Source: Ruegeria atlantica
GTDB lineage: Bacteria; Pseudomonadota; Alphaproteobacteria; Rhodobacterales; Rhodobacteraceae
Assembly: GCF_013032505.1 (NCBI RefSeq)
Contig: NZ_WQCG01000002.1
Coordinates: 496,001-560,000, forward strand
Length of the DNA stretch: 64,000 nt
Direction of reading: 5' to 3'
How positions within the stretch are numbered: the stretch's first letter is position 1; the number at the start of each line of letters is the position of its first letter. Shown one piece after another: positions 1 to 9,600 of the stretch. Made by a program: the position numbers and the translations under genes. A model generated the notes under the pieces. The model saw only the letters and a program-made list of their open reading frames with translations. It did no database searches and had not been told where the DNA came from.

Positions 1-58
1 CGGTTACAAGGTCGAATTGAACGAATCCATTCTGAAACACCTGGCACAGGAAGGCTGA
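1..58 (+). CDS. C-terminal end of an unidentified protein (5' truncated)
   Basis: The frame beginning at base 2 is open to a TGA at 56-58 and gives 18 residues ending in ILKHLAQEG. The next start codon is 4 bases beyond the stop, and the AGGAAGG ribosome-binding site of the following cupin gene lies inside these last codons, so the two genes are very likely co-transcribed. Too little protein remains to assign a family. Confidence 0.55.
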   Translation, partial: GYKVELNESILKHLAQEG

Positions 59-62
59 CCAA

Positions 63-461
63 ATGGGTGATACACCTCAACTTTTCAAATTCGATCTGGT
101 TCAAAATCGCTACGACTCGATGGGGGACAGCGACACTTACATCAAACCGATGGTGACCAGCGAATTCAGCAAGTCCATGTGCGGTGGCATCAACGTCTTG
201 AACAACATCAAGGTGCCGTGGGATCTGACCTGCGACGAGATCATTTATTGCCTTGAGGGCACATTCCGACTGGTTTGCGATGGCAAAAGCTATGTTTGCA
301 ATCGTGGTGACGTGCTGTTTGTCCCAAAGGACAACCACATTTCCTACGAGTCGGACGGCAAATGCGTGATCTTCTATGCCGCCTACCCTCACAACTGGAA
401 ACAGCTTGCCGGGATCACGCAGGTTCCGGGTATCGACCCTGACGATTTTGTCCCCGGCTGA
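63..461 (+). CDS. EutQ-like single-domain cupin protein
   Basis: A 132-residue cytoplasmic protein made of one cupin barrel, resembling the EutQ-type cupins next to amine and amino-acid catabolic enzymes. The first cupin motif is seen as CDEIIYCLEG (residues 57-66) and the second as GDVLFVPKDNHIS (82-94). The usual His-x-His of motif 1 is absent: only E59 and H92 of the normal metal ligands are visible, as in EutQ proteins, so it may bind a metabolite or act as a non-catalytic partner. AGGAAGG at 48-54 supports the ATG at 63. It sits between an unknown gene and a glutamine-synthetase-like ligase, which suggests a role in the same amine or glutamyl-amide pathway; that role is inferred. Confidence 0.75.
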   Translation: MGDTPQLFKFDLVQNRYDSMGDSDTYIKPMVTSEFSKSMCGGINVLNNIKVPWDLTCDEIIYCLEGTFRLVCDGKSYVCNRGDVLFVPKDNHISYESDGKCVIFYAAYPHNWKQLAGITQVPGIDPDDFVPG

Positions 462-564
462 ACATCTTAATCGCTGAGCGACAGAACAATCGAAACCAGC
501 ACTAACGCTGAGGGGTCACCCTCGGTGAACCAAATCTGTATGCCATTCGATGGGAGGACGCCGA

Positions 565-2004
565 ATGCCCAAGGATAATGCCAGCACCCGCATCTACTAC
601 GAAACGTTCCACGACGCTGTCGAACGTAACCGCCCGCGTATCGCAGAAGTACGGCAGCGTCTGGAAGAGGCTGGCGTCAAATATGTGATGGCCGCCTGGA
701 TTGACCTGCACGGTATTCCAAAAACAAAACCCGTACCGATGAGTGATTTTGAACCGCTATGCCTTGGGAAAGGGCCACAATTCGCGGTGCATTCGATTTC
801 GTACGTGCCCGAGCTAAGCCCCGCCGACAGCGATCAGGTGGTGGTTCCGGATCTCGATGCCGTCTACGTCTGTCCGTGGGACACATCGATGGCGATCATC
901 TTCTCGGATCTCTACTGGGAAGACGCTCCTTACAACGTTTGTCCGCGTCAGGCCCTGAAACGCGCCATGCACGAGGCCGCGCTGGAAGGGTACACTGGTT
1001 ACGCCGGGGTGGAACCCGAGTTTATCGTGATGAAATATGACGACGCCGGGCAGCCGGTAAAGGCATTTGACGATGACCCTGCAGATGGACTTCGTCCGCG
1101 TCGTCAGGCATTTGGCTATGATGTTGAGTATTCCATAGACTCGATGCCATTCCTAAAAACCCTGATCGACATCATCGAAGGATTAGGCTGGAACCTGCAT
1201 GACGTGGTGGCCGAGGGGGCGTACTCCCAGTTTGAGCTTGATTTCCACTACACCAACCTGCTGGAAATGTCCGACCGGTTGGCTTTTCTGCGCATCACGT
1301 TGAAAGAGGTGGCCAAGCAGCATGGGCTGTTTGTGACCTTCATGCCAAAGCCAACTGTGGGGGACTGGCGGTCCGGGGCGCATATCAACATGTCGATGCA
1401 GCATGAAAGTCGCCCCGGCGAAAACATTTTTGAGACACCCGATGGCAACTGGAGCGACGAAAGCCGCTGGGCCGTTGGCGGGCTGATGCAGCATGCCGAA
1501 GCAATCACGGCGATCACCTGTCCGACAGTGAATTCCTATAACGGGTTGGTGCCGCGCGTTGGAGGTTTTGAAGGCGGCACCGTCACCTGGGCCCCGACCA
1601 ATATTACTTATGGCTTCAACAATCGCTCGGCCCAGTTCCGCCTGCCACAGAGCCGCCACTGCATCGAAAACCGTGCTTGCGACATGACCATGAACGTCTA
1701 TCTGGCAATGGCAATGCACCTGAGCTGTAGTGTGAAGGGAATCAAAGATAAGATCGACCCGGGCGAACCAACGGATTTTGATCTTTATTCAAAGACCGAA
1801 GCTGAACTTGCCGAGCTCGGAATCCGCCGTTTGCCGCGAACCCTGTTTAACGCGATCGAGGCCTTGCGTGGCGATGCCATGGCGGAACATGTAATGGGCC
1901 CGGTGATGCGTAAATCTTATCTCGAATACAAAAACGACGAGTGGGAGCGGTATCACCAATCGGTCACCGATTGGGAAGTGCAGGAATATCTGCGGCTTTA
2001 CTAA
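565..2004 (+). CDS. glnT: Type III glutamine-synthetase-like gamma-glutamyl ligase (GlnT/GmaS family)
   Basis: A 479-residue cytoplasmic ATP-dependent ligase of the glutamine synthetase superfamily; members join glutamate to ammonia or to an amine such as methylamine. Family landmarks run in order: GVEPEF (148-153), the metal/glutamate motif SQFELDFHY (221-229), KPTVGDWRSGAHINMS (262-277), the arginine segment RVGGFEGG (331-338), NRSAQFRLP (353-361) and ENRACDMTMNVYLAMA (368-383). The ATG at 565 is chosen over one at 550 because GGGAGGA at 552-558 is ideally placed for it. The adjoining cupin and hydrolase suggest amine use rather than primary ammonia assimilation. Whether the substrate is ammonia or an alkylamine cannot be read from the sequence. 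Confidence 0.8.
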   Translation: MPKDNASTRIYYETFHDAVERNRPRIAEVRQRLEEAGVKYVMAAWIDLHGIPKTKPVPMSDFEPLCLGKGPQFAVHSISYVPELSPADSDQVVVPDLDAVYVCPWDTSMAIIFSDLYWEDAPYNVCPRQALKRAMHEAALEGYTGYAGVEPEFIVMKYDDAGQPVKAFDDDPADGLRPRRQAFGYDVEYSIDSMPFLKTLIDIIEGLGWNLHDVVAEGAYSQFELDFHYTNLLEMSDRLAFLRITLKEVAKQHGLFVTFMPKPTVGDWRSGAHINMSMQHESRPGENIFETPDGNWSDESRWAVGGLMQHAEAITAITCPTVNSYNGLVPRVGGFEGGTVTWAPTNITYGFNNRSAQFRLPQSRHCIENRACDMTMNVYLAMAMHLSCSVKGIKDKIDPGEPTDFDLYSKTEAELAELGIRRLPRTLFNAIEALRGDAMAEHVMGPVMRKSYLEYKNDEWERYHQSVTDWEVQEYLRLY

Positions 2005-2020
2005 GCCAGGAAAGGAACAG

Positions 2021-3034
2021 GTGGTGCCGGATTTTGAGATTTACGAGCTGGGCGACTTTCCGCTTTTGTCTGGTGAGGTATTGAAGGATGCCAAGCTTGC
2101 CTATCAGACCTACGGCACAATGTCGGCCGCCCGTGACAACGTCATCGTTCTGCCCACGTTTTACACAGGCACAAATTCCCGTAACGAGGGGTTCTTTGGC
2201 CCGGGTCGCGCGATTGATCCAGCGCGGCACTTTATCGTCAGCCCGAACCTGTTCGGCAATGGTCGTTCGTCGTCTCCATCGAATGCGTCTGCGCCGCAGG
2301 ACGGCCCGCGTTTTCCGCTGGTGCAGATGTGGGACAATATCACTGCCCAGCACCGGTTGATCCATGATCACCTGGGGATCGAGAAAATCGCCCTAGTCGC
2401 TGGTTGGTCAATGGCGGGCTGTCAATCTTACCAGTGGGCGGCGCAATACCCGGATATGGTGCGGGCAATCCTTCCATTCTGCGCGTCGGCCAGAACTTCA
2501 CCGCATAATTTCGTCTTCCTCGAAGGGGTCAAGGCAGCCCTTTGCGCGGATCAAAATTGGAATGGCGGAAATTATGATAGCCCACCTGAAGCGGGGCTGA
2601 AGGCCTTTGGTCGAGTTTACGCGGGATGGGCCTTCTCTCAGACGTTTTATCGCGAGGGGCTTTATCGGCAGCTTGGCTTTCAAACCATCGAGGAGTTATT
2701 GCGGGATTGGGAGCGCGATCATGTTCAGGGCTGGGATGCCAACGACCTGTTGGCCAAGCTTGCAACTTGGCAAGCTGGCGATATTTCTGTCGGGCCGCAT
2801 TACAATGGGAATTTCAAACTGGCACTGGGTGCCATCAAAGCTCGCGCCATCCTGATGCCTTGCGCGCAGGACCTCTATTTTCCACCAGAAGACAATGAAA
2901 TTGAGGCCGGCCTGATGCCTAATGCCATCCTCCGCCCCTATCATTCGCCTTGGGGCCATTGCGCCGCTAACCCCGGCAGTGACAAGGGCTTCACTGCGCA
3001 GTTAGATGCCAATATTCGTGATCTTTTAGTGTAG
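2021..3034 (+). CDS. MetX-like alpha/beta-fold hydrolase or acyltransferase
   Basis: A 337-residue protein of the alpha/beta hydrolase fold, closest in pattern to the homoserine O-acetyltransferase (MetX) branch. The nucleophile elbow reads AGWSMAGCQSYQWA (127-140, Ser130), followed late by an acid in CAQDLYFPPED and the catalytic His in SPWGHCAANPGSD. MetX enzymes normally show GGSMGG at the elbow, so the substrate is probably not homoserine. The gene starts with tandem GTG codons at 2021 and 2024; AAAGGA at 2011-2016 is better spaced for the second. It begins 17 bases after the glnT stop and is probably the last gene of that operon. An esterase or amidase acting on the glutamyl product is a reasonable guess only. 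Confidence 0.75.
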   Translation: MVPDFEIYELGDFPLLSGEVLKDAKLAYQTYGTMSAARDNVIVLPTFYTGTNSRNEGFFGPGRAIDPARHFIVSPNLFGNGRSSSPSNASAPQDGPRFPLVQMWDNITAQHRLIHDHLGIEKIALVAGWSMAGCQSYQWAAQYPDMVRAILPFCASARTSPHNFVFLEGVKAALCADQNWNGGNYDSPPEAGLKAFGRVYAGWAFSQTFYREGLYRQLGFQTIEELLRDWERDHVQGWDANDLLAKLATWQAGDISVGPHYNGNFKLALGAIKARAILMPCAQDLYFPPEDNEIEAGLMPNAILRPYHSPWGHCAANPGSDKGFTAQLDANIRDLLV

Positions 3035-3351
3035 TAACACTTGGTGAAAACCGCATGACTGCAGGCGCCCACTAGTTACTAGTTTTACCTTCGATTGAAG
3101 AGCAAAATAACGACAGCTGAACGCCAAATTTCTTATCTTAATTTGGAACCGCTTTGGGCTATTTCCCAGCTTTCAAAAAACCGTGTTACTGCGCGCAGCA
3201 GACGCCGATACCAATCGCCACATTGGTCGCTATGGGCTCTAACCGGACATTTGAAAGTTCAAAATATGGACCGTAGTCAGCCCTTTACGGACGTTAAACT
3301 GGTGTCTATTTGCCAGCAGTTTAAGGATAAAGCCGGCATCTAAACTCTGCT
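3035..3351. other. Non-coding stretch between convergent genes
   Basis: No convincing gene, RNA or strong terminator was seen. The open frame at 3095-3343 lacks a ribosome-binding site and has no recognisable domain. An inexact ACTAGTTACTAGT repeat lies near 3073. Confidence 0.5.
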
Positions 3352-3939
3352 TCAGTTTGTTGGCAAGTACCGATCCAACAGAGCATCGACCAAGCCTTCC
3401 TGAAGTTGGTAGCCAGCCGTTTCGCTCACGCGCAAAATATCTTCAAGTATAATAAGTTGCTCCATGCCGGTCGTCATGGACAACCGCTTCGCCAGGTCGT
3501 CTATTTCCTTCGGCTCCATCAATGGGTGAACTGGTGCAAGTGCTTCCGAAAAAGCCGCCACTCTTCTTGCGCCGCGCATTTTTACGGTTCCATCCTCAAG
3601 CGATGCCTTGAGTGATTCAGCCAGAAACTGCCGGAAGTGCGCCTCATGAACCCGAGAAAAATCCAGATAGTAGCGCGCGACGACATGTACACGGCTCCTA
3701 ACGTCATCCAGCCCCTCGAGAAGTTCTGACGTTGGAGTAACTTCAAGATCGAGCGTCGCGTCCAAAGCTAAGACACTTGGGTCAGAAAAGTAGCGATAGA
3801 CCGTCGCACGGCTGATTTTGGCGCGTTCAGCGACTTTTGCCAGCGTGACTTCCTTGCCTTCTGACATCAGTTCACGTGCAGCCGAAAGAAGCGCTTCTCG
3901 CGTTCGGTTGATTTGATTTGTTCGAGGTGCCAAGCTCAA
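3352..3939 (-). CDS. TetR/AcrR-family transcriptional regulator
   Basis: A 195-residue one-component repressor. The N-terminal helix-turn-helix (about residues 12-55) contains AKVAERAKISRATVYRYF, the typical TetR recognition helix; the C-terminal half is helical and would hold the ligand pocket and dimer interface. It is divergent from a small cupin gene, with only 80 bases between the start codons, so it probably represses itself and that cupin. The inducer is not predictable. Confidence 0.88.
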   Translation of the reverse strand: MSLAPRTNQINRTREALLSAARELMSEGKEVTLAKVAERAKISRATVYRYFSDPSVLALDATLDLEVTPTSELLEGLDDVRSRVHVVARYYLDFSRVHEAHFRQFLAESLKASLEDGTVKMRGARRVAAFSEALAPVHPLMEPKEIDDLAKRLSMTTGMEQLIILEDILRVSETAGYQLQEGLVDALLDRYLPTN

Positions 3940-3947
3940 GCCTTTTG

Positions 3948-3982
3948 TGATACACTTGTCTCATAAGTAGATATATGTATCA
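3948..3982. promoter_or_regulatory. Candidate operator between tetR-type gene and cupin gene
   Basis: TGATACA (3948-3954) and TGTATCA (3976-3982) form an inverted repeat centred at 3965, and TCATAAG occurs twice in direct orientation (3961-3967 and 3980-3986, 19 bases apart). The position between divergent starts fits an autoregulatory TetR site. Binding is inferred. Confidence 0.5.
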
Positions 3983-4019
3983 TAAGAGTAGTATGTTTCA
4001 AGTAAAGGGAGTCGCAGCA

Positions 4020-4493
4020 ATGACTGAACCTCGCCCGCGAGTTTATCATCTTCTTGGGAACCTTTTGACCTTTCACGCCTTTCCTAGTGAGACCGGAGAT
4101 CGTTGCACAATCGTTGAGATAAAAACGGCGCCGGGTGCCGGTGCGCCCCCCAATCATCATGCTGGCGAAGATGAGAGCTTCTATGTGCTTGATGGTGAAT
4201 TCGAGTTCTTTTTGAATGGAGAGACAGTCACCGTTAAAGGTGGTGATTTCGTCAAAGTTCCGGACGGCGCAGTGCACGCCTTTACGTGTATCGGGGAACG
4301 GCCTGGCCGGTTACTCTGCGTGAACGCCCCTGGCGCGATGCATGACACTTTCTTTACTGAAGCCGGTGAAGCAATGCCTGACGGTACGGCCGATATTCCG
4401 GCGCCAGATGGGCCGCCAGACATTCCGGCGATCATGGCAGTAGCGGATCGAGTAGGAATGACGATCTTAGCGCCAGCGGACGTTCCTAGCTAA
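4020..4493 (+). CDS. Small cupin-domain protein
   Basis: A 157-residue single cupin. Motif 1 is PPNHHAGEDESFYVLDG (43-59); compared with the usual PPHRHPGxDE pattern the first metal-binding His is replaced by Asn45, while His47, Glu52 and His86 (in PDGAVHAF) remain. Such proteins are often small dioxygenases, isomerases or quercetinase-like enzymes, but the altered ligand makes activity uncertain. The ATG at 4020 is preferred over one at 3975 because AAAGGGAG lies just before it and the longer form would run through the candidate operator. It is the likely target of the divergent TetR regulator. Confidence 0.75.
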   Translation: MTEPRPRVYHLLGNLLTFHAFPSETGDRCTIVEIKTAPGAGAPPNHHAGEDESFYVLDGEFEFFLNGETVTVKGGDFVKVPDGAVHAFTCIGERPGRLLCVNAPGAMHDTFFTEAGEAMPDGTADIPAPDGPPDIPAIMAVADRVGMTILAPADVPS

Positions 4494-4750
4494 CGAACGT
4501 GCAGAACTCCAAATTGCGAAACGGGGTCTTTGGAACAAAGCTTTTGCCGTACGCCCCGCTTTGAAATACTAGCTCAATCCGAAGCCGACATTCACGACGA
4601 GACCTTGCGATTCTGGTTAGCGGACATTCGCGGCGCATCTCCAAAAATGTCTTCTGTGTGAACCAGGGCAATCGATTAAGCGTAGGCGTGATAGCGGCTT
4701 AGATTGTCTGCTATCAGTGCTTGGTTGAGTACAAATTGGAGTGAGAACGC

Positions 4751-5392
4751 TCAACTCAGCATTCTTTCCGAAACGTCCTCAAGAAGGGTATGAAGGTCGA
4801 ACTCTTCGCCTTTCTCAGCAAGCCCTTTGTCATGCAAAATGAAGGACAGCCCGTGCACGAAACTCCACAACAAAAAACCACGGCGGCGAACTTCGTCTGT
4901 GATTCCCGGTTCACCGAGACACTTTGCTACTTCAGTCAAAAGAATCCCGAAACTTTGCTGGCCGCCATCCTCCAGCCGGGGATCCGCGATGCGGTCTGTG
5001 AAGCCGCCAAATTTCAGTCTGAAGATCCCGGGCTCATTTAACGCGAAGGCAATATACTCCATCCCTATGGCAGTTATGCGTTCGGGAGATCCTTCAGGAA
5101 CGCCTTCCAGTGCGGCAAGCATTTTGTCTCGATGCCGATCCATTCCTTCAAGGACAGTAGCGACCAACATTTCTGTCTTGTCTTTGAAGTGCTTGTAAGG
5201 TGCCGCGGTTGATACGCCCGCGCGTCTGCACGCCTCGGATACAGAAAAACTGTCCGGACCTTTTTCTTCAACCAACTGTCGGGTTGCTTCGATCAGTGCA
5301 GCGCGGAGATCGCCGTGATGGTAGGCTTTCTTGCTGACGGAAAGACCAGCCGTTTGTCTGCTTGTCGGATGATTTTTTTCGGTGCTGCTCAT
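4751..5392 (-). CDS. TetR/AcrR-family regulator with WHG-type C-terminal domain
   Basis: A 213-residue repressor. After a short polar tail, residues about 24-70 carry the DNA-binding domain (SVSEACRRAGVSTAAPYKHF), and the C-terminal domain shows the tryptophan-His-Gly signature as LLWSFVHGLSFILHDKG. It is divergent from an RND efflux operon, with 87 bases between the start codons and a strong palindrome in that gap, so it most likely represses the pump and itself until a toxic ligand binds. Confidence 0.88.
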   Translation of the reverse strand: MSSTEKNHPTSRQTAGLSVSKKAYHHGDLRAALIEATRQLVEEKGPDSFSVSEACRRAGVSTAAPYKHFKDKTEMLVATVLEGMDRHRDKMLAALEGVPEGSPERITAIGMEYIAFALNEPGIFRLKFGGFTDRIADPRLEDGGQQSFGILLTEVAKCLGEPGITDEVRRRGFLLWSFVHGLSFILHDKGLAEKGEEFDLHTLLEDVSERMLS

Positions 5393-5438
5393 GATCCAAC
5401 ATGTGCCAGATCACGTATCTCTTGTCAAAGTGAGAACT

Positions 5439-5454
5439 TCTAACATATGTTAGA
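5439..5454. promoter_or_regulatory. 16-bp perfect palindrome, probable TetR operator for the RND operon
   Basis: TCTAACATATGTTAGA is a perfect palindrome, followed by a partial half site GCTAAC at 5458-5463. It lies 26 bases upstream of the membrane-fusion gene and 47 bases from the regulator start, where a shared operator is expected. Confidence 0.65.
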
Positions 5455-5479
5455 GACGCTAACTTGATGAGGTCCCCAA

Positions 5480-6640
5480 ATGCCGAATCCTGCAAATTCT
5501 TCTACTGAAGCGACTAAACCGAACCTATTTGCACGTGTGCTGGGCGGCACTGTGCGTCTGGGAGTGACCGTCAGTTTTATAGCCGTTGCAGCGGCCGCCG
5601 TTTACTTTGGCGCATCCGAGTTAACCCGTAGAGCGGACGCTGTACCCGCACCGGATGCCGCCGCTGTGACCCCGGTGTCCGTGACGCCGATCACGTCCGA
5701 GAGCGCGTACACAGTCGACCGTTTGTTCATCGGGCAGGTCGAACCTCAGCGTTCAGCAGATATCTCTTTCGAGCTGAACGGGACGCTGGATCAAATTCTG
5801 GTGAATGAGGGTGACGAGGTTGCCAAGGGTCAACTTCTTGCGACCCTGGACATCGCGCTGCTGGAGGTAGAACGCGACCGTCTGAAAGCATCACGCAATG
5901 CCATCGCTGCCCAGCTTGCATTTGCAAGAAAGACGGTTGAGCGAAACGCGAAACTCATTGAAGAAGGCTTTACCAGTCAAGCGCGCTTGGACGAGGCCGT
6001 TTCTCAGCAGGATGAATTATCATCCCGAATTGGCGAGTTGGATGCGGCCTTGCGTGACGTAACCGTTCGGATCGAGAAATCCAGTATTGAGGCCCCGTTT
6101 GCCGGTCAAATAACCGCGCGACACGTGGACGGCGGTGAAACTCTGCGCTCGGGTGAGCTGGTTCTGGGTATGGTCGAGGTCGTGTCGCCGCAGGTTCGGA
6201 TTGGTATCCCTCTCGATGTTGATCCGGCGCTGTTGACTGATGTTGAGATCAAAATTGCAGGTCAGAGCTATCGGGCAGACCTTGCAACTTTGCGGCCCGA
6301 TATTGACCCCGTGACCCGAACCCGCACCGCGCTGTTCGATCTGAAGAACGCACCGCACGTTGCCTTTGGGCAAACCGCGCGTGTGCATGTACTCGATCCC
6401 ATCCAAAGTGCGGGAACCTGGGTGCCCACAACATCACTGAAGGAAGGAACGCGCGGGCAATGGACACTTCTCGTTGCCGACGCGCAAAAGACTGTGCGCT
6501 TAGCGACTGTCGAAGTGCTGCATGCCGAAGACGATCGCGTCTTTGTGCGTGGCGCGTTTCCGGAAGGCACCGTCCTGATCGATCAAGGGCCGCAGCGGGT
6601 CAGCGTTGGTCAGCGCGTCGCCTTCAACACTGGCGAGTAA
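5480..6640 (+). CDS. RND efflux periplasmic adaptor (membrane fusion protein, HlyD/AcrA family)
   Basis: A 386-residue inner-membrane-anchored adaptor that would link the downstream RND pump to an outer-membrane channel. One hydrophobic segment (about 25-45) anchors it; then come the barrel-sandwich half (ISFELNGTLDQILVNEGDEV), a helical hairpin of about 70 residues (LLEVERDRLKA to DVTVRIEKS) and the returning half (IEAPFAGQITARHVDGGETL) before the beta-barrel domain. It starts just downstream of the palindromic operator and is followed after 12 bases by the pump gene. No outer-membrane factor is encoded nearby, so a TolC-like protein from elsewhere would be needed. Confidence 0.88.
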   Translation: MPNPANSSTEATKPNLFARVLGGTVRLGVTVSFIAVAAAAVYFGASELTRRADAVPAPDAAAVTPVSVTPITSESAYTVDRLFIGQVEPQRSADISFELNGTLDQILVNEGDEVAKGQLLATLDIALLEVERDRLKASRNAIAAQLAFARKTVERNAKLIEEGFTSQARLDEAVSQQDELSSRIGELDAALRDVTVRIEKSSIEAPFAGQITARHVDGGETLRSGELVLGMVEVVSPQVRIGIPLDVDPALLTDVEIKIAGQSYRADLATLRPDIDPVTRTRTALFDLKNAPHVAFGQTARVHVLDPIQSAGTWVPTTSLKEGTRGQWTLLVADAQKTVRLATVEVLHAEDDRVFVRGAFPEGTVLIDQGPQRVSVGQRVAFNTGE

Positions 6641-6652
6641 CGGAGCGATCTG

Positions 6653-9600
6653 ATGGAAACCCTTACCTTTCGCCACCCTCGGTTGGTTGCCCTCATCATT
6701 TTGGTGCTTGTATCTGCAGGCCTGTCTTCGTTCCTATCGCTTGGGCGACAGGAAGACCCCACGATCACCAACCTCTTCGCGACTGTAACGACACAGTTCC
6801 CGGGTGCAGACCCAGAACGGGTTGAAGCGCTGGTGACCGCAGAAATCGAGGAAGAGCTGCGGAAAATCGCCGAGGTGGATGAGATCAGTTCTGTATCCCG
6901 CTCGGGCGTGTCGGTCGTTTCGGTAGAATTGCTGGAAACGCTAGACCAAGCCACCATTGAGCAGGTTTGGGCCGAGGCTCGGGATGCCGTGGAAGATGCG
7001 CGCCAGAACTTTCCGGAAGGAGTTTTGCCGCCGGAGTTTGATGCCGAAGGTATTGCTGCCTATTCCGCTGTTATCGCGGTTGCAGCAGAGGATCCCGACT
7101 TCCCGCTAACTTTGCTGTCTCGTCATGCCGAAGCATTGGGTGACAGATTGCGCGCGATACCTGCGACTCGAGCCGTCGACTATTTCGGTCAGCCGGAAGA
7201 AGAGGTGCTCGTAAGTGTCGATATGGACAAGGCCGCTGCGCTTGGGCTTGGCGCTGCCGAGATTTCTCAGCGGATCGCCGAAGCAGATGGCAAGGTTAAG
7301 TCTGGGCGGCTGCAATCCGATGTCGACCTAACCATAGGCGTCAGCGGAGAAATTGAGACGTTGGATCGCGTTAGGAGCATCGTCCTGCGAGAAAACGCAG
7401 ACGGCGCCGTGGTGCAGCTCAGAGATATTGCCAGCGTAGACCGGGGCGCGCGCGAACCGCAGTCCTCAATCGCGTTCGCCAACGGAAAGCCCTCGGTTTT
7501 GATAGGAGTTCTGGCGCAGGACGGCGTACAGATCGACCGCTGGACAGGCTTTCTTCGGGAGGAGCTTGAGGCCGGCGCCGCATCGGTACCTTTGGGCATG
7601 CAGGAAATACTGCTGTTTGATCAAAGCCAGTACACGACGGATCGTTTGTCAGAGGTTGGGATCAATATGGCCATTGGCGTGGCTCTGGTCGTGGCAGTCT
7701 TGTTTGTCACCTTGGGGGTTCGGGCGGCCGCGATTGTGGCTTTAGTATTGCCGGTTGTTTCATTGGCAACTCTGGCGACTATGAACATGATTGGATTGCC
7801 AATTCATCAGATGTCCGTAACGGGCCTGATTGTTGCCCTCGGTCTGCTCGTTGACGCCGCCATCGTCATGACCGATGAAATTCGACGTCGTCTGCAGGAT
7901 GGCATGGAGCGACTTGCAGCCGTGCGAGACGCTGTTCGCCGGTTGGCCGCACCATTGTTGGCATCGACTGTCACAACGGCGCTTGCCTTCACACCGATGA
8001 TCTTGCTGCCGGGACCCGCCGGCGACTTTGTGGGTGCCATCGCGATCGCTGTGGTACTTATGCTTGTCTGGTCCCTGGTTGTGGCGTTGACGGTGACTCC
8101 GGCGATTGCGGGATGGTTACTGTCCGATCGCCCCGACGCAGGAATGCTGAGCTGCGGTATCAGCATCCCGCCGCTTGCCCGAATGTTCGAGGCCTCAATT
8201 CGATTGTCCGTTGCCAATCCGGTGCGATCCATCGCCTTGGCATTGGTCTTGCCCGTGCTTGGCTTTGCGGCCTTTCCGACGCTGACCGCGCAATTCTTCC
8301 CCGGCGTCGACCGAAACCAGTTCTATATCGAGGTCGACATGCCGGGTGGGACATCAATTTCCACCACTGAAACAACCGCGCGCCAGATTGACGAAATGCT
8401 ACTGGCCGATGACGGTGTTAAGAGTGTCTACTGGACTGTGGGAGAGTCCGGCCCGGCATTTTATTACAACATCGTTGGCAACCGTTCACGCGAGCCCGGT
8501 TTTGCACAAGCCATGATCACGACCGACACGGCTGACGACGCGGCCCGCCTTGTCGGAGCGTTGCAGAGCCGTCTGGATATCGACTTTCCTGACGCGCAGA
8601 TCATCGTTCGCAATCTTGTTCAGGGCCCTCCGGTCGCCGCACCGGTTGAAGTTAAAATTCAGGGGCAGGACATCACGGTATTGCGCAATCTGGGCGACGA
8701 GGTGCGTTCAGTCATGGCCAATCTCGATTTGGTGACCCAGGCGCGCGCTAGTGTGAACGGCGGCAACCCTCAAATCCGGTTCGAGATTGATGAGGTCAAA
8801 GCCCGTCTGCTGGGGCTGGACGTATCAGACATTGCTGGTCAGCTGGACACGGCGCTTGTTGGCATCACCGGTGGATCGCTGATCGAAGGGACCGAACAGT
8901 TGCCAGTGCGCGTTCGCTTAGGTGACGAGGTGCGATCAGATCTAAGCGCCATTGTAAGTATGCCTATTCTGCTGCCGGACGCTGCCGCCATATCCGCGTC
9001 CGGAGTTTTCCCCACTGTACCTTTGTCGGAACTAGCCAGACCGGTAATCGAACCTGCGGAAAGCGTAATAACCCGAACGGATGGCGTACGCGAAAACACG
9101 ATCCAAGCGTTTATCGTACCTGGTGTTTTACCCGAAGAGGCTTTGCAGGACGTACTAGAGGCGCTTGATGCGTCCGGGTTTCTGTTGCCACAAGGCTATT
9201 CGATGTCCTTAGGCGGCGACAGTGATGCCCGATCCAACACCGTGGGTAATCTTCTTGCCTCTGTTGGTTTGATTGTCACACTCTCCATCGCGACCATCGT
9301 TCTGACCTTTAACTCGTTCCGGCTGACCCTTGTGACCTTGGTCGTGTGCGTGTTGTCTGCAGGCCTTTCAATGCTGTCGCTGGCCGTTATGCAATTCCCG
9401 TTTGGAATAACAGCGATCATCGGAGTCATCGGCTCGATCGGGGTTTCGATCAACGCGGCGATCATAATTCTGACCGGGTTGCAACAAGACGTTGACGCAA
9501 GCCAAGGTGACCGAGCGGCCATGGCGCGCGTTGTGACTGGTTCAAGTCGGCATATCATCTCGACAACGGTCACAACCTTCGGCGGTTTCCTGCCCCTAAT

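Noticed and set aside
1183..1719. 178-codon open frame on the minus strand
   Set aside because: Antisense shadow of the GlnT-like gene.
3095..3343. 82-codon open frame after the MetX-like gene
   Set aside because: No ribosome-binding site and no recognisable domain.
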